Origin: Planctomycetota bacterium
Lineage (GTDB): Bacteria > Planctomycetota > PUPC01 > JACPCR01
Assembly (NCBI GenBank): GCA_027625095.1
Contig: JAQBXN010000010.1
Coordinates: 1 to 64,000 of the forward strand
DNA length: 64,000 nt
Reading direction: 5' to 3'
The number at the start of each line of letters is the position of its first letter. The stretch's first letter is position 1. The notes beneath the pieces are model-generated. The model was given only the letters and a program-made list of their open reading frames with translations, did not search any database and was not told where the DNA came from. Positions 35,652-44,152 of the stretch are shown here, piece after piece. Made by a program: the position numbers and the translations under genes.

Positions 35652-36134
35652 TCAGTTGTCCTCAATCGGGACCCAAGCCAGATCAAGAATCGTGTGGGTT
35701 GGCTCTTTGGTATTGAAGACTGCTTTGACGGGCATGCCGATCTTCGGGTCGCCTTCCTTCAGGTAAGACATCAGCTTGGTGCAGACGCCTCCGAGCTCGA
35801 CCGAAATCAAGGGGCAGGGCGTCGACAGGCGGAAGTTGCTGCCAGGATAGAGGACAGTCGAGTGAGTGTAGATCGTCCCATTCTGCGGCCCCTCGACCCA
35901 TTCCATTTTCTCAAAACAATCGGGGCAGTGATTTCGTGGGGGCAGCCACATGCGATTTTCTTCGCAGTCCGGGTTGATGCACCGTGTGGCGTAGAGGACG
36001 GATTGCGTCAGGCCTTCGAAGAATTTCGTCAGCCCGCCATAAGTATGGATGTGGAAGTAGTCCTTCGGGTTCTTGATGACCAGCGGTGAAGTGCTGAAGG
36101 TCTCGCCTCCCTTTTTCAATAGTTCGACCGGCAT
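35652..36134 (-). CDS. DUF35 zinc-ribbon/OB-fold protein
   Basis: A 160-residue protein with an N-terminal helix, a four-cysteine zinc ribbon and an OB-fold. The ribbon is at about residues 54-76: C-x4-C before 'RMWLPPRNHCPDC'. The OB-fold runs to the end, with 'GTIYTHSTVLYPGSNFRLSTPCPLISVELG' as core. Such DUF35 proteins bind the CoA part of an acyl-CoA and form obligate complexes with thiolase-superfamily partners, as in archaeal HMG-CoA synthesis and steroid side-chain aldolases. The open frame extends 127 codons upstream over the thiolase gene, but the ATG at 36134 begins the homologous part and lies ten bases after the thiolase stop codon. Confidence 0.85.
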   Translation of the reverse strand: MPVELLKKGGETFSTSPLVIKNPKDYFHIHTYGGLTKFFEGLTQSVLYATRCINPDCEENRMWLPPRNHCPDCFEKMEWVEGPQNGTIYTHSTVLYPGSNFRLSTPCPLISVELGGVCTKLMSYLKEGDPKIGMPVKAVFNTKEPTHTILDLAWVPIEDN

Positions 36135-36144
36135 AGGTGCTCCC

Positions 36145-37503
36145 TTATTCTTTTTCAAGGATTGCCATGGTAACGTGACTCCCCGTCCCTGCGTGGCTGA
36201 CGGCCGCCCCCCGCTTCGGATTATCGACCTGAAGGTTCTCAAAATCATCGGGCTTTGTCTTGCCGTAGCGCTGCCAGCGTTCGGGCTCGGCGTGGAACTT
36301 GGCCCATTTCTGCTGCAACTGCCACAGGATTTCGACGATTTGAAAAATCCCCGTGGCACCAACGGCATGCATGGTGCCGAGCAGCCCTCCGGAAAGATTG
36401 GTCGGCAGTTTTGCGCCGAAGTAGGCTTCGCCGCTCTCGATGAATTCTCGGCCCCGGCCGTAGGGCCGCAGCCCGATATCTTCGTAAGTCTGGATGTCGC
36501 TGATCGTGAAGGCATCGTGCGTCTCGAGCAGGTCGAGCTCCTCGACCGGGTCCTGGATGCCCGCCATGTTATAGGCCAGGTAGGCGGCCATGCGTGCGGC
36601 CAGGAACGAGCTGAAGCCCGGCCAGTCGTACTCCCGATCCTTGTAGAGTCCCTCCGGCTCGTTCGGTAGACGGAGTAATTCCATGTCGCGCCGATCTGCG
36701 GTCCTGAGAGTGTGGGTGCCGCCGCAGATGGCTTTCAACCGGATGGGCCGATCCGAGAGCTTCCATGCCATCTCCTCGTCGGCAAGGATGAGGACCGACG
36801 CGCCCGTGCTCATGACGCAGCATTCGAGGAAGCTCAGTGGATCCGAGACCATCTTGTTGGCCATCACCTCTTCGAGCGTCAGTTCCATCGGGTTTTGCGA
36901 GTAAGGCGAGAAGCGGGCGTAGTGGTGATTCTTGATGGTGATTTTTGCCAGGGTCTCCCGGGACACGCCGTATTCGTGAAGGTAGCGCTGCGCCATCAGC
37001 GCGTAATAGCTGGCATACATCCAGCCCAACTCGGATTCGAAATTCTTACAGGCGGCTGAAGCGATGTACGAGTTGCCCTGTTTGGTCGGTACCTCGTCCA
37101 TCCTCTCCCACCCGACGACGGGGACGACGCTTGCATAGCCCGAAGCCACGGCCAGAGCCCCGGCCAGCACGCTCGAGCCGCCGGTGGCCCCACCGGTCTT
37201 GACTTCGATATTCCCGAGAGGATCGAATCCGAGGGCGTCATGAATTTTCGAGGCAGCGAGGAGCTGATCGCCGAAATGGTCGGCGAACTGCGAATAGACA
37301 CAGAAGTTGACCATCCGCACAAACTCGGCCTGAGAGACCTTCAGGTCGTTCTCTCGCAGGGCCATGTTCATTGCTTCGAGAACCAGTTCTTCGGTAGTTT
37401 TTTCAGGATACCGTTTTCGGAAGTCGGTCATCCCTCCGGCCACAACATAGACCGGCCGCTCAAATTTTGGAATCCGCAGATTACCTTCGCCGAATTTGAT
37501 CAT
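36145..37503 (-). CDS. Thiolase-superfamily protein lacking the nucleophilic cysteine
   Basis: A 452-residue SCP2-type thiolase-fold protein. C-terminal landmarks are kept: 'LLETHDAFTISDIQTYEDIGL' near residue 330 and the glycine-rich 'NLSGGLLGTMHAVGATG' with its catalytic His near 375. At the place of the acylated cysteine, however, the sequence is V-K-T-G-G-A-T-G-G-S-S (about residues 102-112), so the usual 'ACASG' Cys is a glycine. The protein is therefore unlikely to be a normal acetyl-CoA acetyltransferase. With DUF35 as the next gene it resembles the retro-aldolase type (Ltp2-ChsH2) of thiolase. An AAGGAC site lies eight bases before the ATG. Confidence 0.85.
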   Translation of the reverse strand: MIKFGEGNLRIPKFERPVYVVAGGMTDFRKRYPEKTTEELVLEAMNMALRENDLKVSQAEFVRMVNFCVYSQFADHFGDQLLAASKIHDALGFDPLGNIEVKTGGATGGSSVLAGALAVASGYASVVPVVGWERMDEVPTKQGNSYIASAACKNFESELGWMYASYYALMAQRYLHEYGVSRETLAKITIKNHHYARFSPYSQNPMELTLEEVMANKMVSDPLSFLECCVMSTGASVLILADEEMAWKLSDRPIRLKAICGGTHTLRTADRRDMELLRLPNEPEGLYKDREYDWPGFSSFLAARMAAYLAYNMAGIQDPVEELDLLETHDAFTISDIQTYEDIGLRPYGRGREFIESGEAYFGAKLPTNLSGGLLGTMHAVGATGIFQIVEILWQLQQKWAKFHAEPERWQRYGKTKPDDFENLQVDNPKRGAAVSHAGTGSHVTMAILEKE

Positions 37504-37734
37504 GTGAAGTCCTTTGTGAGTGGTCAGGCCTCGCTGTTACCTCAACTTCATACTGATACGAGGCTTTTCATTTTTCTTTGGGCAGAATCCGCTTAAAACG
37601 AGTGATCCCGTCTCGATAGATTTACCACCGGAACGTTGAACGATAGGCAGAGGAGGTCATTCTTGCAACGCCGTCCCCGGAGGCAAATGATTGTTCGCCG
37701 GCGTGGTGTCTTACTTCCGTATGTCCTGACGCCA

Positions 37735-37775
37735 TTGCCTTCAGGAACATAATTATTGATCGCCGTTGAAGGCAA
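37735..37775. promoter_or_regulatory. Inverted repeat upstream of the PilZ gene
   Basis: TTGCCTTCA (37735-37743) and TGAAGGCAA (37767-37775) are perfect nine-base inverted arms with a 23-base, A+T-rich spacer. The right arm ends 15 bases before the ATG of the PilZ gene and overlaps the purine-rich stretch where a ribosome site would lie. An operator, or a hairpin that hides the ribosome site, is possible. This is inference from position only. Confidence 0.35.
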
Positions 37776-37790
37776 GCTAAACTCACTGCC

Positions 37791-38159
37791 ATGAAACCAA
37801 AACAAGAACAACGGCAAGACAAGCGACACAATCTCAGCATGAAGATCAGTCGTGTTGTTCATCCGGTAAACGGTGATGTTGTCACCGAAATCTGCGAGAC
37901 ACTGAACATCAGTGAAGGCGGGGCCTATTGCCTTTCAGACAAACCAATCGGCGAGTTTTTACGGGTTCAGTTGAGCCTGGAAATCCCCTCGGCTGATGGG
38001 TCCAAACTGGAGATCATTGAGTGTGATGGAATTGTCGTAAGGGAAGACGGCAAAGTGCAGGTCGGCGAAAAGGAGATGTTTGCCTTCGCGGTGTACTTCG
38101 ACCAGATATCTGACGACAGCAGGGACGTGCTCATCGGCTATCTGAGCGATCAGGAATAG
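37791..38159 (+). CDS. PilZ-domain c-di-GMP-binding protein
   Basis: A 122-residue single PilZ domain. Both signature motifs are present: the N-terminal R8-Q-D-K-R12 (RxxxR) and N39-I-S41-E-G-G44 ((D/N)xSxxG). These bind cyclic di-GMP, so the protein should be a soluble c-di-GMP receptor that alters a partner protein. There is no attached output domain and no flagellar, cellulose or pilus gene nearby, so the target is unknown. It is monocistronic. A nine-base inverted repeat precedes the ATG. Confidence 0.88.
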   Translation: MKPKQEQRQDKRHNLSMKISRVVHPVNGDVVTEICETLNISEGGAYCLSDKPIGEFLRVQLSLEIPSADGSKLEIIECDGIVVREDGKVQVGEKEMFAFAVYFDQISDDSRDVLIGYLSDQE

Positions 38160-38314
38160 CTCCGTCGCACGCTACTGGACGATTCATCGGGCGGCCTCTG
38201 GGCCTCAGGGTGCTACAGCGACCTTTAGGACTGGTGAATTTCCTGAGCTTGCGAGGTCGGCGGCCGGGCTGAGCATTCATTCTTGAGACTCCAGTTCCGT
38301 TGGAAGCCTGACAG

Positions 38315-39220
38315 TCATCGGTTCACTTCTGAAGGCCGAAGCGCCTCTAATTCATCGAGCGTCCATTCCGGCACCGCCCCGGTCTTGCTGGCAACAAGAG
38401 CCCCGACGCGATTCGCAAATTCAGCAGCTCGATCCAGCGGCCAAACCGCGTCGAGGGCATGGAGCAACGCAGCGGCAAAAGCATCGCCAGCTCCGACGGC
38501 ATCAGCGACCTCAACCTTGAAACCATCTGCGTCTGCAGACTTCCCGCAGATATCGAGGTGGCATCCCTCTGCGCCCCTGGTCACGCAAAAGAAATCGATG
38601 TCGTATCGATCCTTCATCTGCTGGATAAAGGAGTCCAGACTTGCGTACTCCAGGCCAAGTAACTGTCCAACTTTACGGACTTCCTCTTCATTGATTTTCA
38701 GCATCTTGATCTCACTCAAGAGCTCATCGATCAATTCCCTGGTATAGGAGTCTTTTCTGAGGTTGATGTCATAGAAAAGTTGAGGAACGCCTGGAAACGC
38801 ATCGATTAACGCCTTGGTCTGCCGACGCACTTCAGCATCCATCTGGTGGAGAGTGCCGTAGTAAACCCAGTCCGGTTTCCACTCGATGAGTTCCTGAATC
38901 TTGTCATCGGTCAGGCCGAGCACATCGTACGCGGCAGGCCGGTGGATGGTGTAATCCGGCTGTCCCTGCCCGTCGATGAAAACGGTCACGTGACCGGTTG
39001 GGAACTCTTCTGTCGAGTGGATATATGCCGTATCTACGTTGCATTCCATCGCACGTTCGAGGGCGAGCCGGCCGCGCTCGTCACTGCCGACACCACTGAC
39101 TAAGCGGACCTCGTGGCCCAGCCGCGCTGCGTGCGCGGCAAAATTAAAAGTGGCACCGCCAATGAGTTCACGCTGTGGAAATACATCCCAAAGGATTTCA
39201 CCAACAGCAAGGATTCGCAT
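38315..39220 (-). CDS. PfkB-family sugar kinase (fructokinase-like)
   Basis: A 301-residue ribokinase/PfkB-family kinase. Visible are the N-terminal 'GEILWDVFPQRELIGGATFNFAAHAARLG', with the substrate-binding Gly-Gly and Asn, and the C-terminal signature 'DAVGAGDAFAAALLHAL' near residue 245, whose Asp is the catalytic base. The early 'EILWD-x-F' form is common in fructokinases and related carbohydrate kinases of PVC bacteria. It is downstream of the Rieske fusion gene with 30 bases between them, so they are probably co-transcribed. Sugar specificity is not certain. It likely phosphorylates a sugar in the cytoplasm. Confidence 0.88.
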   Translation of the reverse strand: MRILAVGEILWDVFPQRELIGGATFNFAAHAARLGHEVRLVSGVGSDERGRLALERAMECNVDTAYIHSTEEFPTGHVTVFIDGQGQPDYTIHRPAAYDVLGLTDDKIQELIEWKPDWVYYGTLHQMDAEVRRQTKALIDAFPGVPQLFYDINLRKDSYTRELIDELLSEIKMLKINEEEVRKVGQLLGLEYASLDSFIQQMKDRYDIDFFCVTRGAEGCHLDICGKSADADGFKVEVADAVGAGDAFAAALLHALDAVWPLDRAAEFANRVGALVASKTGAVPEWTLDELEALRPSEVNR

Positions 39221-39250
39221 AAGTGGTCTTGGCGCTCCGCGACTGGTCTT

Positions 39251-40999
39251 CTATTCCTCTTCGTAAAGGTTTTCACCACGATTCAGCCTGAGTGCGATAT
39301 CTGCGACCTGCAGACCGGCGCGGCGCGTCGGAGAAGCAGCGGCGAGATTTCGCATCACGCCGACCATGATGTGTCCGGCCTCGGGCTGACCTTCCCATTC
39401 GTGATACTGGTGCACGCCAGCTTCGAGTACCTGCAGGTAATGGAAATCGACATCCTCACGAACTGTGGCGTAAGCGATCGAATTGATAAGCGGCCGAATC
39501 GGATGGCCCAGGCTGATGTAGCGAGCGACTATCTTCGCTGTCGAATCGATCTCAGCGCGGTGGTTCAGGTCGTCCAGCAACTGCTCACGAAGCTCATCCC
39601 CGTCCACCGAAAGCGAGTCGAGCCCGCTTATTTCCGACGGCAATTTTGCGGCCGGGATATTAAGGAAGCGGTTCATGTAGACGCTGAGCGCACCATGAAA
39701 GATGCCGCGTAGCACTTCCGGTGACTGAGACCGCTTCACGGCCTGGAACACGGCATTGGAATAAATGAAGGTGTGCTGCGGCGCGAACCAGTCGCTCACC
39801 TCATTGGATTTGGCGAACCGGGCCAGCCGAATGGCGGCCGCATAGGAGACCTGCTTTGCAAGCTCGACCGGACAGGCCCCGGCACTCAGTGCCCCACCAA
39901 GTCCCTCAATAACTTTCAACGGGTCGTCACCGAGAAGCGTTTCGCGGAGTGAGCCGTCATCGGCCCAGTCCTTCCCCTCACCTTCCTTCACCCATTGAGC
40001 AATTTTCCCTTCGGCCGCACGGAGTGGCCCGATAATGCCGATGGGGTGATGCCAGGAGGCATCTTCTTCCACGCCCCTCGAACCCGTCGCACCCGGGACC
40101 ACCAGCGGAATGAACTCCATCGCGTGCTCGTCCCCGATGAGATCGATCAGCTCAAACGCCTTGTTGTTGAAATCAAACACATGGCCGGTGTCCGCATAGA
40201 CACGATCATTGAGCCCGCTGAAATAAAAGTCCGTCAGCTCCTCTTTGGACAGCCCCCTCTGCAGCGCGGTCAGGGCCACTCGCTCTGCCCCGGAACGGTG
40301 ACGCGATTGAATCCACTGCCGAAACCACCTCTTCAGGGTTTCTAAATCATGGTTGCCGTTTGCAAGTGGCTCGCTCAGCCTTCTCGGGGCCGATCCACTG
40401 GTATCGGACGCCACGGAGCGGACAGCCCGGAAAAGAGCGTAATAGGCCGTGTCTTCATCGAGGTGCGGAAGCAGGTTGGCCACAACGGTCAGTGAGGTCA
40501 TACCCACCCCCCAGGAATTGCTGTTACGGCTGCCATAGAGGGCGATCTCTTTGACCACCTCGAGCGGCGTGGCGCCGGCGTGCAGCAGGCTGCCTATACT
40601 CTTGGCGAGGATGACGCCGATATTCTGCTCCATGCCCTTATGCAGACGACGGAAGTAATAATCCTTCGACGGGTGCTGAGCGGGCAACGATTTCACATGA
40701 ATTTCATTCCCTTCTTTTTTTGTTTCGAAAGTCGGAATGTCGTCCGCAAAGAGGTCGAACGTGCACCCGCTGCAAAGGTCGAACTTGGCCTGATGCCAGT
40801 GGCAGGTGATGATCCCGTCTTTGACTGTTCCCTTGTGCATGGGGAATCCCATATGCGGGCAGCGGTTGTCAATCGCTGAGACTTTGCCTTCGTGTTCAAA
40901 CACTGCGATAGGCCGATCTCCGTGGACAACAACGACGCCCTTCTCCTTGAGTTGGTCGACCGTTCCGACCTTGATCCATTCTTGACCGTTGCTGGACAT
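39251..40999 (-). CDS. Rieske 2Fe-2S protein fused to a large unknown helical domain
   Basis: A 582-residue protein. Residues 8-110 are a Rieske ferredoxin domain with the ligands C47-x-H49 and C66-x2-H69 in the usual 'NRCPHMGFPMHKG ... TCHWH' setting. From about 115 to the end is an almost entirely helical region with no family that I recognise. It has repeated histidine positions ('LLHAGATP', 'WHHPIG', 'PQHTFIYSNA', 'FHGALS') that could line a metal or cofactor site. The Rieske part should deliver electrons to whatever the rest does, perhaps an oxygenase. There is no signal peptide. A GGGAGGA site precedes the ATG. It precedes a PfkB kinase gene in the same unit. Function unknown. Confidence 0.8.
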   Translation of the reverse strand: MSSNGQEWIKVGTVDQLKEKGVVVVHGDRPIAVFEHEGKVSAIDNRCPHMGFPMHKGTVKDGIITCHWHQAKFDLCSGCTFDLFADDIPTFETKKEGNEIHVKSLPAQHPSKDYYFRRLHKGMEQNIGVILAKSIGSLLHAGATPLEVVKEIALYGSRNSNSWGVGMTSLTVVANLLPHLDEDTAYYALFRAVRSVASDTSGSAPRRLSEPLANGNHDLETLKRWFRQWIQSRHRSGAERVALTALQRGLSKEELTDFYFSGLNDRVYADTGHVFDFNNKAFELIDLIGDEHAMEFIPLVVPGATGSRGVEEDASWHHPIGIIGPLRAAEGKIAQWVKEGEGKDWADDGSLRETLLGDDPLKVIEGLGGALSAGACPVELAKQVSYAAAIRLARFAKSNEVSDWFAPQHTFIYSNAVFQAVKRSQSPEVLRGIFHGALSVYMNRFLNIPAAKLPSEISGLDSLSVDGDELREQLLDDLNHRAEIDSTAKIVARYISLGHPIRPLINSIAYATVREDVDFHYLQVLEAGVHQYHEWEGQPEAGHIMVGVMRNLAAASPTRRAGLQVADIALRLNRGENLYEEE

Positions 41000-41161
41000 G
41001 ACATCCTCCCGAGAATAGGCGATAAGTTTTTCAAAATGTCTGCGTTCGAATGCAGGTTGTCTGCAGATTCTACATATGCAGGCAAAGGCAACGAACGGCG
41101 GAGGGCTGTATAGCGGAAGTGAAAACAGAGGGCTAAAGGTATTTGTTTATCGAAAACTCGA

Positions 41162-41818
41162 CTATTTCTTCAAAGCCTCGAACACCGTTTTTGCCAGAAT
41201 GAGCGCTCCCTCAACATTTGGGTGAACCCCATCAGGGAGGAGTTCCGGGTGAGGCTTCAAGGCCGAGTAGACGTCAATGACTGTCAGGCCCTTGTCCTTT
41301 GCCACCTGCTCGGTGATTGGAATGATCTCCTCTTTCACGGTCTTTTCGTTAATACCCCAACGGTCTTTTGCGACGGGTGCCGGACTGCAAAGATAAACCG
41401 CAGGCTTTGAGTCGAGGCCCTGGAAATGCTCGACCAGAGCGGCCAGATCCCCCGCGTATTCACTCTTGTGTTGCCAATTGGGTGGCTTGGAGTCGTTCGT
41501 GCCGAGTTTGATGATGACAATGTTGGGCTCGAACGCAGTAGCGTCTTTGAAAGCCTGCAGATTCCACCAGGGCTTGTTTCCTTTCTTAAGAAGAGTAGCC
41601 GCGCTCACTCCATAGTTTCGGACATCGTACTGATCCCCGAGCAATCCTCCGAGCACTTTGGGGTAGCTGTTCTTGTCACGCTCTTTAACGCCCGCGCCAA
41701 AGGTGATGCTGTCCCCAATACAGGCGATCCTGATTTTTTCTACCTGCTCTGCAATGGTGAAGGGGGCAAGTAATGAGATGCATAATACGAACGAACTTAG
41801 TGAGCTTTGAGATTTCAT
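41162..41818 (-). CDS. Exported SGNH/GDSL hydrolase
   Basis: A 218-residue secreted esterase. Residues 1-23 are a signal peptide. The SGNH blocks are 'CIGDSITFG' (nucleophile S37), a glycine in 'NYGVSAATLL', 'KLGTNDSKP' with the Asn, and D196-G-V-H199 in 'PDGVHPN'. This single-domain form resembles sialate or xylan O-acetylesterases of Bacteroidetes and PVC bacteria, which deacetylate glycans in the periplasm. The exact substrate is not readable. A CGGAG ribosome site precedes the ATG. It is alone on its strand, and the membrane-protein gene begins 145 bases away on the other strand. Confidence 0.82.
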   Translation of the reverse strand: MKSQSSLSSFVLCISLLAPFTIAEQVEKIRIACIGDSITFGAGVKERDKNSYPKVLGGLLGDQYDVRNYGVSAATLLKKGNKPWWNLQAFKDATAFEPNIVIIKLGTNDSKPPNWQHKSEYAGDLAALVEHFQGLDSKPAVYLCSPAPVAKDRWGINEKTVKEEIIPITEQVAKDKGLTVIDVYSALKPHPELLPDGVHPNVEGALILAKTVFEALKK

Positions 41819-41962
41819 GTATGACTCCGGTGGATGAAATTTTCTCAGTTGAGTGTATTGATTAATCAGTGTGGCTTATGGTCTTATCATAGGAGAAAGT
41901 CGCCATTGAATTTCCTTGGCAGCCGAACGGCCCGGCGATGTCAGAGAAACAGGCTCTAAAGT

Positions 41963-44137
41963 ATGAAACCGGAAACTACTTCCGCTGAAACTACAGAAAA
42001 GATGCGGTCCATTGCCAGCCGGGCATGGCCATACGCGCTCTTCTTTATACTGACGATCACCATGACCTGGCCCCATGCGCTCTTTCTTGGAACGCGGCTC
42101 CCGGGACGTCATGGTGCAGTTGCACAGGATGCACTTCTCAATGTCTGGGGGCTTCAACAGGGGGTGCAGAACGTGCTTGGGGCGAATCGCGGTCTGTTTG
42201 ATTCCAATGCCTTCTGGCCTCACAAATTGAGCCTGTGTTTCACAGACCACCTGATGGGCTGGTGGCCGTTCGCGCTCTTTATGCGGCTTTTCACTGACAA
42301 CTTTGTTTTTATCTACAGTTTCCTCCTGCTGTCCACTTTTTTTCTTTCCGCGTGTGGAGCCTACCTGGTTGCTTTGCATCTTACCGGTTCAAGAGCCGGT
42401 GCCGTGTTGGCAGGGGTGATCTTTGGGTTTTGTCCATTTCGGATCAGTCAGTACGGGCACTTTGCCGGACTCAGTATGCAGTGGATGGTGTTCTCATTTC
42501 TCTTTGTGCTGCGGTACCTGAAAAAGAAAGACGGGCTGGTTGAATCAAACGCCTCTGAAATTGTCGCGGAACAGAAGAAGCCGGGCTCCTGGCGTTCCAG
42601 ACCGGTCTGCGATGCGGTGCTCGCTTTTGTTTTTCTGGTCCTTCAGACCCTCTGCAGCGGTATTTATGGCCTTTATTTCTGCGTCTTTCTCGGGCTGTAT
42701 CTTGCCCTGCGCGCTACGTTGAGAAAATCTTGGAGCATTCGCGGTGCGGCGACCCTGGTGGCCTGGGCTGCCGGCCTGTTTGTCGGCCTGCTGCCGTTCT
42801 ACTGGCCCAATTTAGTTCTCAAAAACAGGCTCGGATTTGAAAGAACTCTCGAAGAAAACGTTCGGCTTGCCGCGGATGTCCTGACCATTTTGACGCCGCC
42901 CGAGAACAGCATGATGTACACGAGGGCTCTGGCCGGAATGCCTCCCGGCGAGGGACAGTTTCCCGGCGTGATCGTTCTTCTGCTTGCCGGATATGGGTGC
43001 TGGGCATTGTGGAAGAATGGAGAGAGGGAGACCGCGATCCTTTTCACGGTCTGCGGCCTGGTCTGCTGGGTCCTGAGCCTGGGCCCGCAGATAAAGTTCA
43101 ATGCCGTACCGCTCATACCCGGGCCCTATGCGTTACTCATGGTTCTGGTGCCGGTATTCAAAGTTCTGAGGATGAGTACGCGCTTCGGCGCGTTTTTTAT
43201 TTTCAGTCTTTCGATGCTCGCCGCATTCGGCGCCAAGGAGTGGCTTCGACCGAGGAAGGAAAAGCGTGTGCAGCAATTTGCCCTGATGCTCTTAATCCTG
43301 TGCATGGAGTATTTGGCCCTGCCGTCGCTGGGGCCGGCACCGGATGCGGAGGGGTTGCCTCAGGTGTACCAGTGGATGGCTTCGCAAAAGGAACAGAAGG
43401 CGGTGATCGAACTGCCCTACACTCACAGTTACACCGATGCGTTCACCATGTTTTTTTCGATGTATCACTCCATGAATCTTTTGAATGGCTACGCCAGCTT
43501 TTCTCCGCCCGAAGGGATGATCGGAGTGATGGGATTGATCGATTTCCCTTCACCGGAGTCCGTTCGTCTGCTACAGGCAACCGGGGCCGATTGGCTGGTC
43601 GTTCGGCAGGGAATTCTCCAACGCCCTTTAGCTGAGGTGCCAAAAGGACTGAAGCCACTTGCCCGGTTTGGTGATGACTTTGTGTATGAAATTCAGGGAG
43701 ACCCTTTACTACGGGATTGGAGCGGTCAACTGGCAGGCCCTTACACCCTGACTTCAGACGTAGATCCGGAGGCTCTGATCCGAATGCGGAACGGAGAATC
43801 TGCGTGGCCTTCGGCGGGCTTCAGCCGGCCGGGGACAGGATTACATATCAAATTTCCCCAGCCACAGCGGGTTTCGACAATCGTGTTGGGCATGTATCCG
43901 CTTGCGGATCTGATGCCGTGCAGATTCGAAGTGCTGTCAGAAGGAAGACTACTGAAAACTGAAAATTTGGTTCCGGAGTTCTACCGATGGGCACGTAAGA
44001 ATCCCCGCCGGCCGATATTGACGCTGCTTGTGCCTGAGGATGAATATTCAGAACTCGTCTTGCGCCCCATTATTCGTACAGGGTTCCGAGCCTGGCCAAT
44101 CAAAGATCTGAAGTTGGTTTTAGCCGAAAACGATTGA
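41963..44137 (+). CDS. Large polytopic membrane protein, GT-C glycosyltransferase-like
   Basis: A 724-residue integral membrane protein with about eleven hydrophobic helices in the first 480 residues, followed by a mixed region (about 490-724) that is probably periplasmic. The first extracytoplasmic loop has the acidic motif 'VAQDALLNVWGLQQGV', followed by 'FWPHKLSLCFTDHLMGWWPF'. This is the layout of GT-C-type membrane glycosyltransferases (PMT/ArnT and YfhO relatives), which use a lipid-linked sugar and an acidic residue in loop 1. The C-terminal part looks beta-rich. Specific donor and acceptor are unknown, and it could also be a non-catalytic relative. The next gene, an alpha/beta hydrolase, starts 15 bases after the stop codon. 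Confidence 0.7.
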   Translation: MKPETTSAETTEKMRSIASRAWPYALFFILTITMTWPHALFLGTRLPGRHGAVAQDALLNVWGLQQGVQNVLGANRGLFDSNAFWPHKLSLCFTDHLMGWWPFALFMRLFTDNFVFIYSFLLLSTFFLSACGAYLVALHLTGSRAGAVLAGVIFGFCPFRISQYGHFAGLSMQWMVFSFLFVLRYLKKKDGLVESNASEIVAEQKKPGSWRSRPVCDAVLAFVFLVLQTLCSGIYGLYFCVFLGLYLALRATLRKSWSIRGAATLVAWAAGLFVGLLPFYWPNLVLKNRLGFERTLEENVRLAADVLTILTPPENSMMYTRALAGMPPGEGQFPGVIVLLLAGYGCWALWKNGERETAILFTVCGLVCWVLSLGPQIKFNAVPLIPGPYALLMVLVPVFKVLRMSTRFGAFFIFSLSMLAAFGAKEWLRPRKEKRVQQFALMLLILCMEYLALPSLGPAPDAEGLPQVYQWMASQKEQKAVIELPYTHSYTDAFTMFFSMYHSMNLLNGYASFSPPEGMIGVMGLIDFPSPESVRLLQATGADWLVVRQGILQRPLAEVPKGLKPLARFGDDFVYEIQGDPLLRDWSGQLAGPYTLTSDVDPEALIRMRNGESAWPSAGFSRPGTGLHIKFPQPQRVSTIVLGMYPLADLMPCRFEVLSEGRLLKTENLVPEFYRWARKNPRRPILTLLVPEDEYSELVLRPIIRTGFRAWPIKDLKLVLAEND

Positions 44138-44152
44138 ACATGTCACCTGAAG

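Noticed and set aside
36135-36515. 127-codon N-terminal extension of the DUF35 frame
   Set aside because: It overlaps the thiolase gene in another frame, has low-complexity Arg/Ser/Pro content, and the ATG at 36134 starts the family-conserved part.
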